In this document: positions 7,192 to 13,642 of the stretch, in pieces | How positions within the stretch are numbered: position 1 is the stretch's first letter | How the letters are laid out: each line of letters starts with the position of its first letter | DNA from: Thermoplasmatales archaeon ex4484_6 | Lineage (GTDB): Archaea; Thermoplasmatota; Penumbrarchaeia; Penumbrarchaeales; Penumbrarchaeaceae | Length of the DNA: 13,799 nt | Assembly: GCA_002254385.1 (NCBI GenBank) | Contig: NJDO01000044.1 | Location: 1 to 13,799, forward strand | Direction of reading: 5' to 3' | Notes under the pieces: generated by a model | The model's database searches: none | The model's input: the letters and a program-made list of their open reading frames with translations, nothing else | What the model was told of the DNA's origin: nothing | Made by a program: the position numbers and the translations under genes

Positions 7192-8365
7192 GAGGGGACC
7201 CCTCCAACCATTCATCCATTCTTTCCAGGGCCTCTCGCAATCGATCTTTCCCTGCATTCCCGTAAGATATTCTCAACGCCGGTGGAGTGTTCACCCCGAA
7301 AGGGGAGCCGGGCACCAGAAGAACCCTTGCCTCTTCCAGTATATTCCTGGCAATATCCATCGATCGGATCCTTTCGAAGGCGCTTCCCGTGAATGATGGG
7401 AATGCGTAGAATGCCCCATCGGGCCGGGGAGCTTCCACGAGGTCCTCGTTCCTCTTCAGCCAGTCCATGACCTCCTTCCTGTTTTCCCTCAGAGCCCCCA
7501 TATGGTTTCGAGCATGATCGGGGTGGTCCCGTATCAGGTACAGTGCCAATCTCTGCCCGACTCTCGAAGGGCAAATGGTTGTCGTATCCTGGACCTTCAA
7601 AAGCTGGTCGAACATCCATCGCGGAAAGACCATGTAACCCTGTCTCCATCCCGGGATGCCGTAGCTTTTTGAAAGGGAGAAGAGCGATATCACTGGGAGC
7701 TCATCCCCCATCGAGGCCGGTGAGACATGCTGACCCTCGTAATGGAAATCCTCGTATGTCTCATCGGAGATCAACCATAATCCGTTCTCCAGGCATAGTT
7801 CCAGAAGAGCTTCCATCGAGCCCTTCTTCATTACCGCACCTGTTGGATTGCCGGGTGATACCATCACGATGGCACGCGTCCGGGAGTTGATCGCTTCATT
7901 CACCGAATCGATATCAACCTCACCGTCCTGGGCAGGTCTCGAATGAATATGCCCCACCCCGAGTATGTCGAGTGTCATTCCATGATTGAAATAGAAGGGG
8001 TCAAGAAGTATTATCTCGTCCCCGGGATCGCTGATAGCGGAGACGGCGTTCAGGAATCCCATGTTCGCTCCTGCCGTTACCATGATGTTGTCGAGTGACC
8101 CGGCCCGGATCATGTTCCTTGATCTCACTTTTTTCAGAATTATCTCCCTGAGCTCTTCATCACCCGCGTCCGGTCCGTATCCATGGAGGGAACGGATATC
8201 CTTCATTGCATCCTTGACCGCATCTTCCGGGGGTCCGAAAAAGGGCACCCCCTGGGAAAGGTCAATCGTGTCCCGTGGAGCCTTCAGGGATTTCATCACC
8301 TGCATGATGGGGGGACCGGTCTCCCTTACCCGGGATGATAATTCCGCCCTCGATCCTTCCATCAT
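7184..8365 (-). CDS. Class I/II PLP-dependent aminotransferase
   Basis: 393 residues, normal length for fold-type I aspartate-aminotransferase-like enzymes. Visible landmarks: the N-terminal DLSQGVPFFGPP segment, SPGNPTG with Asn173, Asp201 and Tyr204 in SDETYEDF, the PLP-binding Lys233 in SLSKSYGIPGWRQGY with Arg241, and the substrate-carboxylate Arg365 in PALRISYG. All catalytic residues are present, so it should be active. The amino donor and acceptor cannot be assigned; aspartate, alanine, aromatic or methionine-type substrates are all possible. Its ATG overlaps the stop of the methyltransferase gene (ATGATG containing TGA), so the two are co-transcribed and probably coupled. The 3' end overlaps that of the PKD protein gene. 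Confidence 0.93.
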   Translation of the reverse strand: MMEGSRAELSSRVRETGPPIMQVMKSLKAPRDTIDLSQGVPFFGPPEDAVKDAMKDIRSLHGYGPDAGDEELREIILKKVRSRNMIRAGSLDNIMVTAGANMGFLNAVSAISDPGDEIILLDPFYFNHGMTLDILGVGHIHSRPAQDGEVDIDSVNEAINSRTRAIVMVSPGNPTGAVMKKGSMEALLELCLENGLWLISDETYEDFHYEGQHVSPASMGDELPVISLFSLSKSYGIPGWRQGYMVFPRWMFDQLLKVQDTTTICPSRVGQRLALYLIRDHPDHARNHMGALRENRKEVMDWLKRNEDLVEAPRPDGAFYAFPSFTGSAFERIRSMDIARNILEEARVLLVPGSPFGVNTPPALRISYGNAGKDRLREALERMDEWLEGSPLS

Positions 8366-9609
8366 TGCCTACCCTTTCCTCCGCTGCGGGATGAGCTCCC
8401 CATTAATTTCTCCCCTATGATGAATGTTTCTCCCTTGAAAAGGTGTACCTTTATGGAACCATCGAGCCCCCTTTCCAGCTCATTCCTGATCGTCCAGTAG
8501 TTCGATGGGTCAACGGCGTATCTTATGGTCACGGACCCGGCTCCGGCAGATCGCAGCAGCCTCTTTACGCCTTCATACGAGTCTGCGGTCCCGAGAACCC
8601 TGAAGCTCTCCTTGACGAAAGGAGAATCCAATGGTGCATCGGACCAGAGCAGGGTCCTGCGCGGGTCGAGCTTCACAACTCGACCCGTCCAACCTTCCCT
8701 CAACATCAATTCCCCCACCAGAGAGGATCTCGAAACGGCCGGATCCAGTTCGTTGACCCATATCCCGGCCGTGACTTCCGGAGGCCTATCATTATTGATC
8801 CCGGAACCATCCCCCGAGATGGATGCCCCTTCCGGAAGGACCACGGCACTCCTTCTCGAACGTTTCAGGCTGCCCGTGTAAAGGTTCATTCGGTTGATCC
8901 TCCCGCCAAGGGATACATATTCCACCTCGCAGTCGAACGGAATCTTTTCAAGGGACATATACGGAGGCATCTCGAAACATGCTCCAGATATCCGTTCTCC
9001 ATATTCCATGAGCACCTTCCTCGGATCGGGGGATATCTCTTCCATGGTCCTCTCCTTCGAGCCGGGAGGACGGGCCGGATCGCAGAAAACCAGTGAGCCT
9101 TTCTCAAGACCGCTTATCACCTTCCTGCTGAAGCAGTTTTCGGGGTATACAGTGACCCCGTCCAATCCCGACTTTTTCAGATTCATGGAGGTTATCAGAC
9201 AGTTGAGGGGATCCATATCAACCGCGGTCACCATATCGCAGTGCCGGGCAAGGGAAAGTACCTGTCCTCCCTGGCCGCATGTGATATCTGCCACACTTTC
9301 CCCGGCCATTCTCCTTGCACAATGCTCCGCGGCGGCCTCGGGAGTGGCCCATCTCAATCCTTCGGATGTGAAGTAAAGCTCTTCACCCTTTTCGAACTTG
9401 GCTGCCGCTTTCTTCCTGGTCGAGATCATGTCCATTATCAGGCCCAGGACATCCTCATCCATTCCTTTCGAGAGAATGTAAGATGTTATCCTGCGGACTC
9501 CGGCGTTCTCCTTGACCAGATCCGACACCCATTCCACAATGTCCATCATATCTTCAGGAGAGATCCCCCGCAACGCCTGATATGCCTTTACTGCTGCCGG
9601 AGCCGTCAT
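8362..9609 (-). CDS. Class I SAM-dependent methyltransferase with THUMP-like C-terminal domain
   Basis: 415 residues. An N-terminal helical domain (about 1-85) is followed by a Rossmann methyltransferase: motif I DITCGQGGQVLSL at 108-120, the acidic Asp131 in AVDMDP, and the motif-IV-like DPARPPGS from residue 177. About residues 285-405 match the THUMP-like module seen behind this methyltransferase type (VNELDPAVSRSSLV, DSPFVKESFRVL, then a GVKRLLRSAGAGSVTIRY-like segment). The architecture matches the PG_1098-like methyltransferase family, whose substrate is not established; RNA is a reasonable guess because of the THUMP-like module. The ATG at 9609 is preferred over upstream in-frame codons because those would run through the divergent promoter and into the eL18 gene. 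First gene of a two-gene operon with the aminotransferase. Confidence 0.87.
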   Translation of the reverse strand: MTAPAAVKAYQALRGISPEDMMDIVEWVSDLVKENAGVRRITSYILSKGMDEDVLGLIMDMISTRKKAAAKFEKGEELYFTSEGLRWATPEAAAEHCARRMAGESVADITCGQGGQVLSLARHCDMVTAVDMDPLNCLITSMNLKKSGLDGVTVYPENCFSRKVISGLEKGSLVFCDPARPPGSKERTMEEISPDPRKVLMEYGERISGACFEMPPYMSLEKIPFDCEVEYVSLGGRINRMNLYTGSLKRSRRSAVVLPEGASISGDGSGINNDRPPEVTAGIWVNELDPAVSRSSLVGELMLREGWTGRVVKLDPRRTLLWSDAPLDSPFVKESFRVLGTADSYEGVKRLLRSAGAGSVTIRYAVDPSNYWTIRNELERGLDGSIKVHLFKGETFIIGEKLMGSSSRSGGKGRQ

Positions 9610-9640
9610 GCCGCACCAAACCCCGTCACATACGAGCGCC

Positions 9641-9650
9641 CATAATAAAC
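9641..9650 (-). promoter_or_regulatory. TATA-like box for the methyltransferase-aminotransferase operon
   Basis: Read on the minus strand, GTTTATTATG is centred about 36 bases before the ATG at 9609, predicting a short leader of around 10 bases. It lies next to the eL18 box in a shared 118-base divergent region. Confidence 0.45.
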
Positions 9651-9658
9651 TTTTTAAA
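9651..9658 (+). promoter_or_regulatory. TATA box of the ribosomal-protein operon
   Basis: TTTTTAAA is a classical archaeal TATA element. A start about 26 bases downstream falls near 9680, leaving a leader of about 48 bases before the eL18 ATG. Confidence 0.55.
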
Positions 9659-9679
9659 TGATGTGGGCGTAGTGGGCTT

Positions 9680-9697
9680 CCTTCCCGCAGGGGAAGG
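9680..9697 (+). promoter_or_regulatory. Perfect hairpin in the eL18 leader
   Basis: CCTTCCC (9680-9686) pairs perfectly with GGGAAGG (9691-9697) around the loop GCAG. It lies at the predicted transcript 5' end and about 18 bases ahead of the GGAGG ribosome binding site, a position suited to stabilising the mRNA or binding a ribosomal protein. An alternative ATG at 9698 directly follows it. Confidence 0.4.
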
Positions 9698-9727
9698 ATG
9701 ACTGACAATGATGTCGGAGGAGTCAGA

Positions 9728-10090
9728 ATGGCAAGTCCAAGAAAGACCGATCCGGGGCTTGTCTCTCTAATATTCGACCTGAAAACCTGGTCAAGAGAGA
9801 ACGAGGCCCCAATCTGGCGAGACATCGCAAAACGCCTGGAGAAACCATCCAGGGTATGGGCGGAGGTGAATATCTCCAGAATCGCCCTCTACTCGAGCAA
9901 GGGCGATATGCTCATAGTACCCGGAAAGCTCCTTGGCGCTGGCGATATTGACCACCCTGTCACCGTAGCGGCCTTCAAGGCATCACGGGGGGCAAGGGAG
10001 AAGATCACCGCGGCCGGCGGTTCCGTCCTGACCATTCCCGAAATGGTTCGAAAGAACCCGAAAGGGACCGGTGTGAGGATCATGGGGTGA
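9728..10090 (+). CDS. rpl18e: Large-subunit ribosomal protein eL18 (L18e)
   Basis: 120 residues, typical length of archaeal L18e. The family pattern is clear along the whole chain: PGLVSLIFDLKTWSREN, PIWRDIAKRLEKPSR, AEVNISRI, then VPGKLLGAGDIDHPVTVAAF and the C-terminal NPKGTGVRIMG. It is a structural protein of the 50S subunit. The ATG at 9728 is chosen because GGAGG at 9716-9720 sits 7 bases upstream and the product then starts where relatives do; an in-frame ATG at 9698 would add ten atypical residues. First gene of the eL18-uL13-uS9 operon, with uL13 starting five bases downstream. Confidence 0.96.
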   Translation: MASPRKTDPGLVSLIFDLKTWSRENEAPIWRDIAKRLEKPSRVWAEVNISRIALYSSKGDMLIVPGKLLGAGDIDHPVTVAAFKASRGAREKITAAGGSVLTIPEMVRKNPKGTGVRIMG

Positions 10091-10094
10091 TAAC

Positions 10095-10517
10095 ATGGTC
10101 GAAGTCATTGACGCATCGGGATTGATAATAGGGAGACTCTCCACTTACGTGGCAAAGAAGCTTCTGAAAGAGAAGGAGACGGAGATCGCCATTGTGAACG
10201 CGGAGAGGGCCATTGTTTCCGGGAACAGAAAAATGGTCATCGAACGCTACAAGAAGAAGAGGGAGCTGAACCACCCCAGAAAGGGGCCCTATTTTCCCAG
10301 AATGCCCGATAGAATCCTGAAGCGGACGATTCGGGGGATGCTGCCCTACCAGCAGCCAAAAGGAAGAGAGGCACTCAAGAGGGTAAAGGTCTACATCGGC
10401 TTCCCGGAAGAATTGAAGGGGGAGAAAACGGAAAGCGTTGACTCCGCAAGGAACAAGGGTCTCGATCAGTTCGTGGAACTGGCCGAGATCTCCAGGATAC
10501 TGGGGGCTAAGCTCTGA
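10095..10517 (+). CDS. rpl13: Large-subunit ribosomal protein uL13
   Basis: 140 residues, the usual length of archaeal L13. Recognisable landmarks are the start VIDASGLIIGRLSTYVAKKLL, the INAER-like segment IVNAERAIVSGN, then GPYFPRMPDRILKRTIRGMLPY and a RVKVYIGFPEEL segment. The protein binds 23S rRNA early in 50S assembly. GGGGTGA directly upstream serves as ribosome binding site and overlaps the end of the eL18 gene. uS9 follows after 13 bases. Confidence 0.97.
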   Translation: MVEVIDASGLIIGRLSTYVAKKLLKEKETEIAIVNAERAIVSGNRKMVIERYKKKRELNHPRKGPYFPRMPDRILKRTIRGMLPYQQPKGREALKRVKVYIGFPEELKGEKTESVDSARNKGLDQFVELAEISRILGAKL

Positions 10518-10530
10518 GGAGGTTCAAATC

Positions 10531-10932
10531 ATGGGAAAGCTTGTAAATACCAGTGGAAAAAGAAAGACCGCTATCGCCAGGGCCTCCGTGAGGTCGGGAA
10601 AGGGCAGGGTCCGGGTGAATCACAAACCCATTGAACTCGTTGAACCCGAGATAGCCAGATTGAAGATGATGGAACCTCTCATTCTCGCAAGGGAGAAGGC
10701 GGAGAAGGTCGATATAAGCATCATAGTCGAAGGAGGCGGATTCATGGGACAGGCGGATTCCGTCAGAACGGCCATTGCCAGGGGTCTGGTGGAGTTCTTC
10801 AACGACGAGGAGTTGAAGGAAAGATACCTGAAGTACGACAGGGCCCTTCTCGTCAACGATCCCAGACGCCATCTCCCCAAGAAACCCCTTGGAAGGGGTG
10901 CAAGGAAGAAGAGGCAGAAATCCTATCGTTGA
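10531..10932 (+). CDS. rps9: Small-subunit ribosomal protein uS9
   Basis: 133 residues, archaeal S9 length. The N-terminal SGKRKTAIARASVRSGKG and the C-terminal basic tail LGRGARKKRQKSYR are diagnostic; in S9 that tail reaches the P-site tRNA. GGFMGQADSVRTAIARGLVEF is the conserved central segment. The ATG at 10531 is supported by GAGGAGG about 9 bases upstream. In many Euryarchaeota the operon goes on with rpoN and rpoK; here neither follows directly. Confidence 0.97.
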   Translation: MGKLVNTSGKRKTAIARASVRSGKGRVRVNHKPIELVEPEIARLKMMEPLILAREKAEKVDISIIVEGGGFMGQADSVRTAIARGLVEFFNDEELKERYLKYDRALLVNDPRRHLPKKPLGRGARKKRQKSYR

Positions 10933-10961
10933 AATGCCGCTTCGACGGACTATGGACTCGA

Positions 10962-10997
10962 CTGCGGAAGGGATTGCTCTTCCGCAGCATCCCTTCC
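10962..10997 (+). terminator. Alternative hairpins behind uS9
   Basis: Two perfect nine-base stems compete for the same bases. Stem A pairs CTGCGGAAG (10962-10970) with CTTCCGCAG (10979-10987). Stem B pairs GGAAGGGAT (10966-10974) with ATCCCTTCC (10989-10997). They lie 30 bases past the uS9 stop. They may mark 3'-end formation or processing of the ribosomal transcript. No T-run follows. Confidence 0.4.
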
Positions 10998-11095
10998 CGT
11001 GTTTCACAGCTCGACCGAAATCATAATGAAGGGTGAATACAACATCGCCGTTCGAAGATCGACCGCAATGTCCATGTCCCTAACGGGGTATAAAG

Positions 11096-11845
11096 ATGAA
11101 AAGAAAGGAAAAGAAACGGATGATACTCATAGGGTCCGCTGTATCCTTCATCATCTTGATGGCCATGATCACGGTGGCCATAGTCGGGGGCAAGAATGAA
11201 GCACCCGAGATTAAGGTCCCCGGACTGGAGGAATACGGCGAGGAGATCGTTGATTTCACCGCGGAGAATGTGATGGTGGGCGATGGAGAGACGGTTTTCT
11301 GGAATGTGGGAAGACCTGCCAATGGTACTGATATCATCCTTGTAACGGGGGTGCAGGTGCTGATATCCTGGTCCGATGACGAACAACCCCCCCTTCTCCG
11401 ACCGCTTTACTCCAACACACCCGATGTTTTCACACTGAGTGTGGAAGGTGTACCGGCCATCAGCAGGGGAAGCTCGAGCGGCGGGAACAATACCACCAGC
11501 ACCGGAGGTGTCATCAGGATCAGCTCCACCTCGGAAATGGGCAGCACAAGGGTCAATCTGAACATCATGGATAATCCCATCATACTGGGGACGTTCGGAA
11601 ACCAGAGCAATTCCACCGACGGTGGATGGTATTGGGAACCTTCCGGTTCGTCCGAACCCGCCGATACCGGACTTTTCATAAATGTGTCGTGCACCGCCGG
11701 GGATATAAAGTCCTCCAGACCCGCACTGTTGATGTACAATGATCCGGGGGATCAGATCAACATGGCAGTTACGATATCGTTCAAGACCGTTCCCCAGGAG
11801 GTACTTGACCACTGGCTCCAGCAGAACAGCAGGTCAACGAGCTGA
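11096..11845 (+). CDS. Membrane-anchored, probably exported protein of unknown function
   Basis: 249 residues, family not recognised. A basic head (MKRKEKKR) precedes one hydrophobic span at about 9-30, so the rest should be outside the cell, either anchored or released. The exported part is beta-rich and acidic, with a Gly/Ser/Thr/Asn-rich stretch at about 123-137. It has six N-x-S/T sequons (Asn76, 131, 132, 169, 172 and 196), which suggests N-glycosylation. A single Cys199 lies late. GGGGTATAAAG precedes the ATG; the GGGG may act as a ribosome binding site. It lies 163 bases behind uS9 and 37 bases ahead of the cupin gene. Confidence 0.75.
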   Translation: MKRKEKKRMILIGSAVSFIILMAMITVAIVGGKNEAPEIKVPGLEEYGEEIVDFTAENVMVGDGETVFWNVGRPANGTDIILVTGVQVLISWSDDEQPPLLRPLYSNTPDVFTLSVEGVPAISRGSSSGGNNTTSTGGVIRISSTSEMGSTRVNLNIMDNPIILGTFGNQSNSTDGGWYWEPSGSSEPADTGLFINVSCTAGDIKSSRPALLMYNDPGDQINMAVTISFKTVPQEVLDHWLQQNSRSTS

Positions 11846-11882
11846 TGTTCAACCGTATCATGACTTTCAAGGAGAGATGGAA

Positions 11883-12239
11883 ATGATCGTGAAGCATGCG
11901 GATGATATCGCGTTCAGTAAGGTGAGCATGGAAGGGGTCAGCGGAACCTATATTCAATGGCTGGCTTCGAAGACCGATGGGGCCCCCACATTTGCCATGC
12001 GGAGGTTCAGGATAGAACCGGGCGGGACCATTCCCCTTCATGACCACCCGTGGGAGCATGAGATATTCATTCTATCCGGAAGGGGTGTGGCATACAACGA
12101 CAGGGAGAGAAGGGAGATCGGTCCGGGGGATGTCCTGTTCATTCCCCCTGAAGAACCCCACGGATACGATAACACCGGAGATGAAGAACTCACATTCATC
12201 TGCATGATACCGAACTCGGGAGATACCCGAGAAGGATGA
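11883..12239 (+). CDS. Small single-domain cupin protein
   Basis: 118 residues forming one cupin barrel. Motif 1 is GGTIPLHDHPWEHEIFILSGRG with metal ligands His53, His55 and Glu60. Motif 2 is GPGDVLFIPPEEPHGYDN with His93. The full ligand set suggests a bound metal. Single-domain cupins of this type include isomerases, dioxygenases and small binding proteins, and the substrate cannot be told. The ATG at 11883 is preferred because GGAGA at 11871-11875 is then 7 bases away; the ATG at 11877 would be only one base from it. It probably shares a transcript with the exported protein upstream. Confidence 0.9.
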   Translation: MIVKHADDIAFSKVSMEGVSGTYIQWLASKTDGAPTFAMRRFRIEPGGTIPLHDHPWEHEIFILSGRGVAYNDRERREIGPGDVLFIPPEEPHGYDNTGDEELTFICMIPNSGDTREG

Positions 12240-12386
12240 AGCATTGCCCCGAATCCCATCAACACGTGATCCGGGTCTCACCACCCCTATTGCAGGGGGA
12301 TAGTATCCATACCAATACCGTGGGAACAGGGGATAGACTTTTGAAGCTAGAAAAAAAGTTTAACTCAGCGATACATGCTTTGATAA

Positions 12387-12394
12387 GATATAGG
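12387..12394 (+). promoter_or_regulatory. TATA-like box ahead of the YjbQ-family gene
   Basis: GATATAGG is centred about 23 bases before the ATG at 12414, consistent with a leaderless or near-leaderless transcript, and no ribosome binding site is seen. A second AT-rich element (AAAAAAAGTTTAA) lies at about 12351-12363. The rest of the 12240-12413 spacer holds a CCCC/GGGG pairing and nothing else I can name. Confidence 0.35.
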
Positions 12395-12413
12395 AACAAA
12401 CGGGTGGTTTCAT

Positions 12414-12836
12414 ATGGCGGTCCATGCTGAAAGCATTCTTTTCAGAACAAATGGGGAAGGGGAGATCAGGGATATCACTAAGGATGTTGAGAGGATAGTC
12501 GATAAAGCGGGCATACGTACGGGCATCGTGAGCTGCTCGGTGGCAGGTGCCACTGCTGCACTCACGGTCATCGAATACGAACCGGGACTCCTGGAGGATT
12601 TCCCCGACCTTCTCGAGAGGGTCGCTCCCAAGGACATTGAATATGCCCATCACAGGACCTGGAATGACGGAAACGGGCACTCCCATGTCAGGGCATCCCT
12701 CATAGGGCCCGATATCACGATGCCTGTGAGAAAGGGGAGCATGGTAAGGGGAACATGGCAGCAGATAGTCTTCCTGGAACTGGATGTGAGGGAATCCAGG
12801 GATCGAGCCGTTCACGTCACTGTGATCGGGGAGTGA
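12414..12836 (+). CDS. yjbQ: YjbQ / UPF0047 family protein
   Basis: 140 residues, the family's normal length. Characteristic segments are GIVSCSVAGATAALTVIEYE with Glu54 and Glu56, the HHRTWNDGNGHSHVRASLIG block with His79, His80, His89 and His91, and RGTWQQIVFLELD near the C terminus, ending in the typical VIGE. The family forms compact homotrimers with a putative metal-binding acidic/histidine site. Weak thiamin-phosphate synthase activity has been reported for bacterial members, but the true role is unsettled. It appears to have its own promoter. Confidence 0.95.
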   Translation: MAVHAESILFRTNGEGEIRDITKDVERIVDKAGIRTGIVSCSVAGATAALTVIEYEPGLLEDFPDLLERVAPKDIEYAHHRTWNDGNGHSHVRASLIGPDITMPVRKGSMVRGTWQQIVFLELDVRESRDRAVHVTVIGE

Positions 12837-13173
12837 ATGTCCCCGGGAAATAACGAACATTTTCATAGACAGGCAGAGCGCCCACTCGAGGTTCTGACCC
12901 GTTCCCGGGGGGTCTGTACGGTGCCTGGGTTGGCCTTCACATCATTCCATGACGTCACGTCTGAACGGTCGGCGAGGGACCCTATCGGGCACCGATGTTG
13001 TTCTTGTCACCCCGGTATTGCCTGGATGGATCATCGATCACCACCGTCTTCGATCACCGGGGCTTAAAACCATCATTCTCTCAATATTTAACGGTTGGGC
13101 CAACTCCAAGCTCATTTTCAGCAGGGACACTGATAAATGTAATATAAGGGATGCGGATAAGGTGGGGATCACG
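12837..13173. other. 337-base stretch without a convincing gene; contains a strong predicted stem
   Basis: A 76-codon frame starts directly after the yjbQ-family stop, but its arginine codons are mostly CGN and its composition (R, S, P, H, C) is unlike the neighbours. The best structure is a ten-base stem pairing 12919-12928 with 12985-12994 around 56 bases that include the palindrome TGACGTCA (12950-12957). A smaller GACCC/GGGTC hairpin lies just before it (12896-12914). CGATCACC is repeated at 13035-13042 and 13051-13058. The last ~100 bases are AT-rich promoter sequence for the next gene. Confidence 0.4.
13138..13147 (+). promoter_or_regulatory. TATA-like box for the two-TM protein gene
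   Basis: GTAATATAAG lies about 30 bases ahead of the ATG at 13174, leaving a very short leader. GGTGGGG just before the ATG serves as a ribosome binding site. Confidence 0.4.
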
Positions 13174-13596
13174 ATGGCCAATATATTCCAATCTGTGGGA
13201 AAGGGCTGGAAAAGGCTCTGGGAGAAGAACAAGAGAGGGAAACTGTTCGCAGTGGCAATGGTGGGGACCATTGTATCCCTGCTCTCCCTCTGGGAACTCA
13301 TGGTGATGTTCGAGACGGAGCCCCTCAAGGATTATCCGATACCTCTGGTGGAACAGCTCAATGAATGGGCATGGTTGACATTGATAATCGGCGGGATAAT
13401 CGCGATAGGGGGGTGGCTCTACTATCATGACCACAACAAGAACTACAAGAGGTTCCACGAACTCATGGACACGGACTCCAAGGCGCAGTTCGTAAGGAAC
13501 ATCGATGAGATAGAGGAGCTCGCTCTTGACCTGGGCCCTGATTTCGAGAGACAGGTCATGGAAAAGAGGAAAGAATTCCGTGTGAAGACAAGATGA
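13174..13596 (+). CDS. Two-TM membrane protein with charged helical C-terminal tail
   Basis: 140 residues, family not identified. A basic amphipathic start (KGWKRLWEKNKRGK) leads to a first membrane span at about 23-45, a short loop carrying EPLKDYP, a second span at about 66-85 (WLTLIIGGIIAIGGW), and a cytoplasmic tail of about 55 residues. The tail contains HDHNKNYKRFHELMDTDS followed by helical acidic sequence (DEIEELALDLGPDFERQ). Both termini probably face the cytoplasm. The ATG at 13174 is preferred over in-frame upstream codons because of the GGTGGGG ahead of it and the TATA box placement. The zinc-ribbon gene follows 46 bases downstream with its own TATA-like element. Confidence 0.75.
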   Translation: MANIFQSVGKGWKRLWEKNKRGKLFAVAMVGTIVSLLSLWELMVMFETEPLKDYPIPLVEQLNEWAWLTLIIGGIIAIGGWLYYHDHNKNYKRFHELMDTDSKAQFVRNIDEIEELALDLGPDFERQVMEKRKEFRVKTR

Positions 13597-13604
13597 ACAT
13601 AATC

Positions 13605-13612
13605 TTTTTTAA
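13605..13612 (+). promoter_or_regulatory. TATA-like T-rich element ahead of the zinc-ribbon gene
   Basis: TTTTTTAA lies about 34 bases before the ATG at 13643 and predicts a start about 8 bases ahead of it. The same T-run may also terminate the upstream transcript. Confidence 0.4.
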
Positions 13613-13642
13613 CCTTGACACTGAATAAGCGACCGTGATCAT

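Noticed and set aside
9698..9727. Upstream ATG for eL18 at 9698
   Set aside because: It abuts the leader hairpin and adds ten residues not typical of the family; the ATG at 9728 has a GGAGG at ideal spacing.
9610..9825. 72-codon N-terminal extension of the methyltransferase into the eL18 gene
   Set aside because: It overlaps the divergent promoter and the eL18 coding region; the ATG at 9609 fits the TATA box spacing.
13035..13058. Two CGATCACC copies 16 bases apart, considered as the start of a CRISPR-like or iteron array
   Set aside because: Only two short copies are present and no further units follow.
12837..13067. 76-codon frame directly after the YjbQ-family gene, with GGGGAG upstream
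   Set aside because: The start geometry is attractive, but arginine is mostly CGN (six of eight), unlike the neighbours, and the composition is that of noncoding sequence. Homology could revive it.
12949..13173. 75-codon N-terminal extension of the two-TM protein
   Set aside because: It would run through the TATA-like box and the AT-rich promoter; the ATG at 13174 has GGTGGGG ahead of it and yields a sensible topology.
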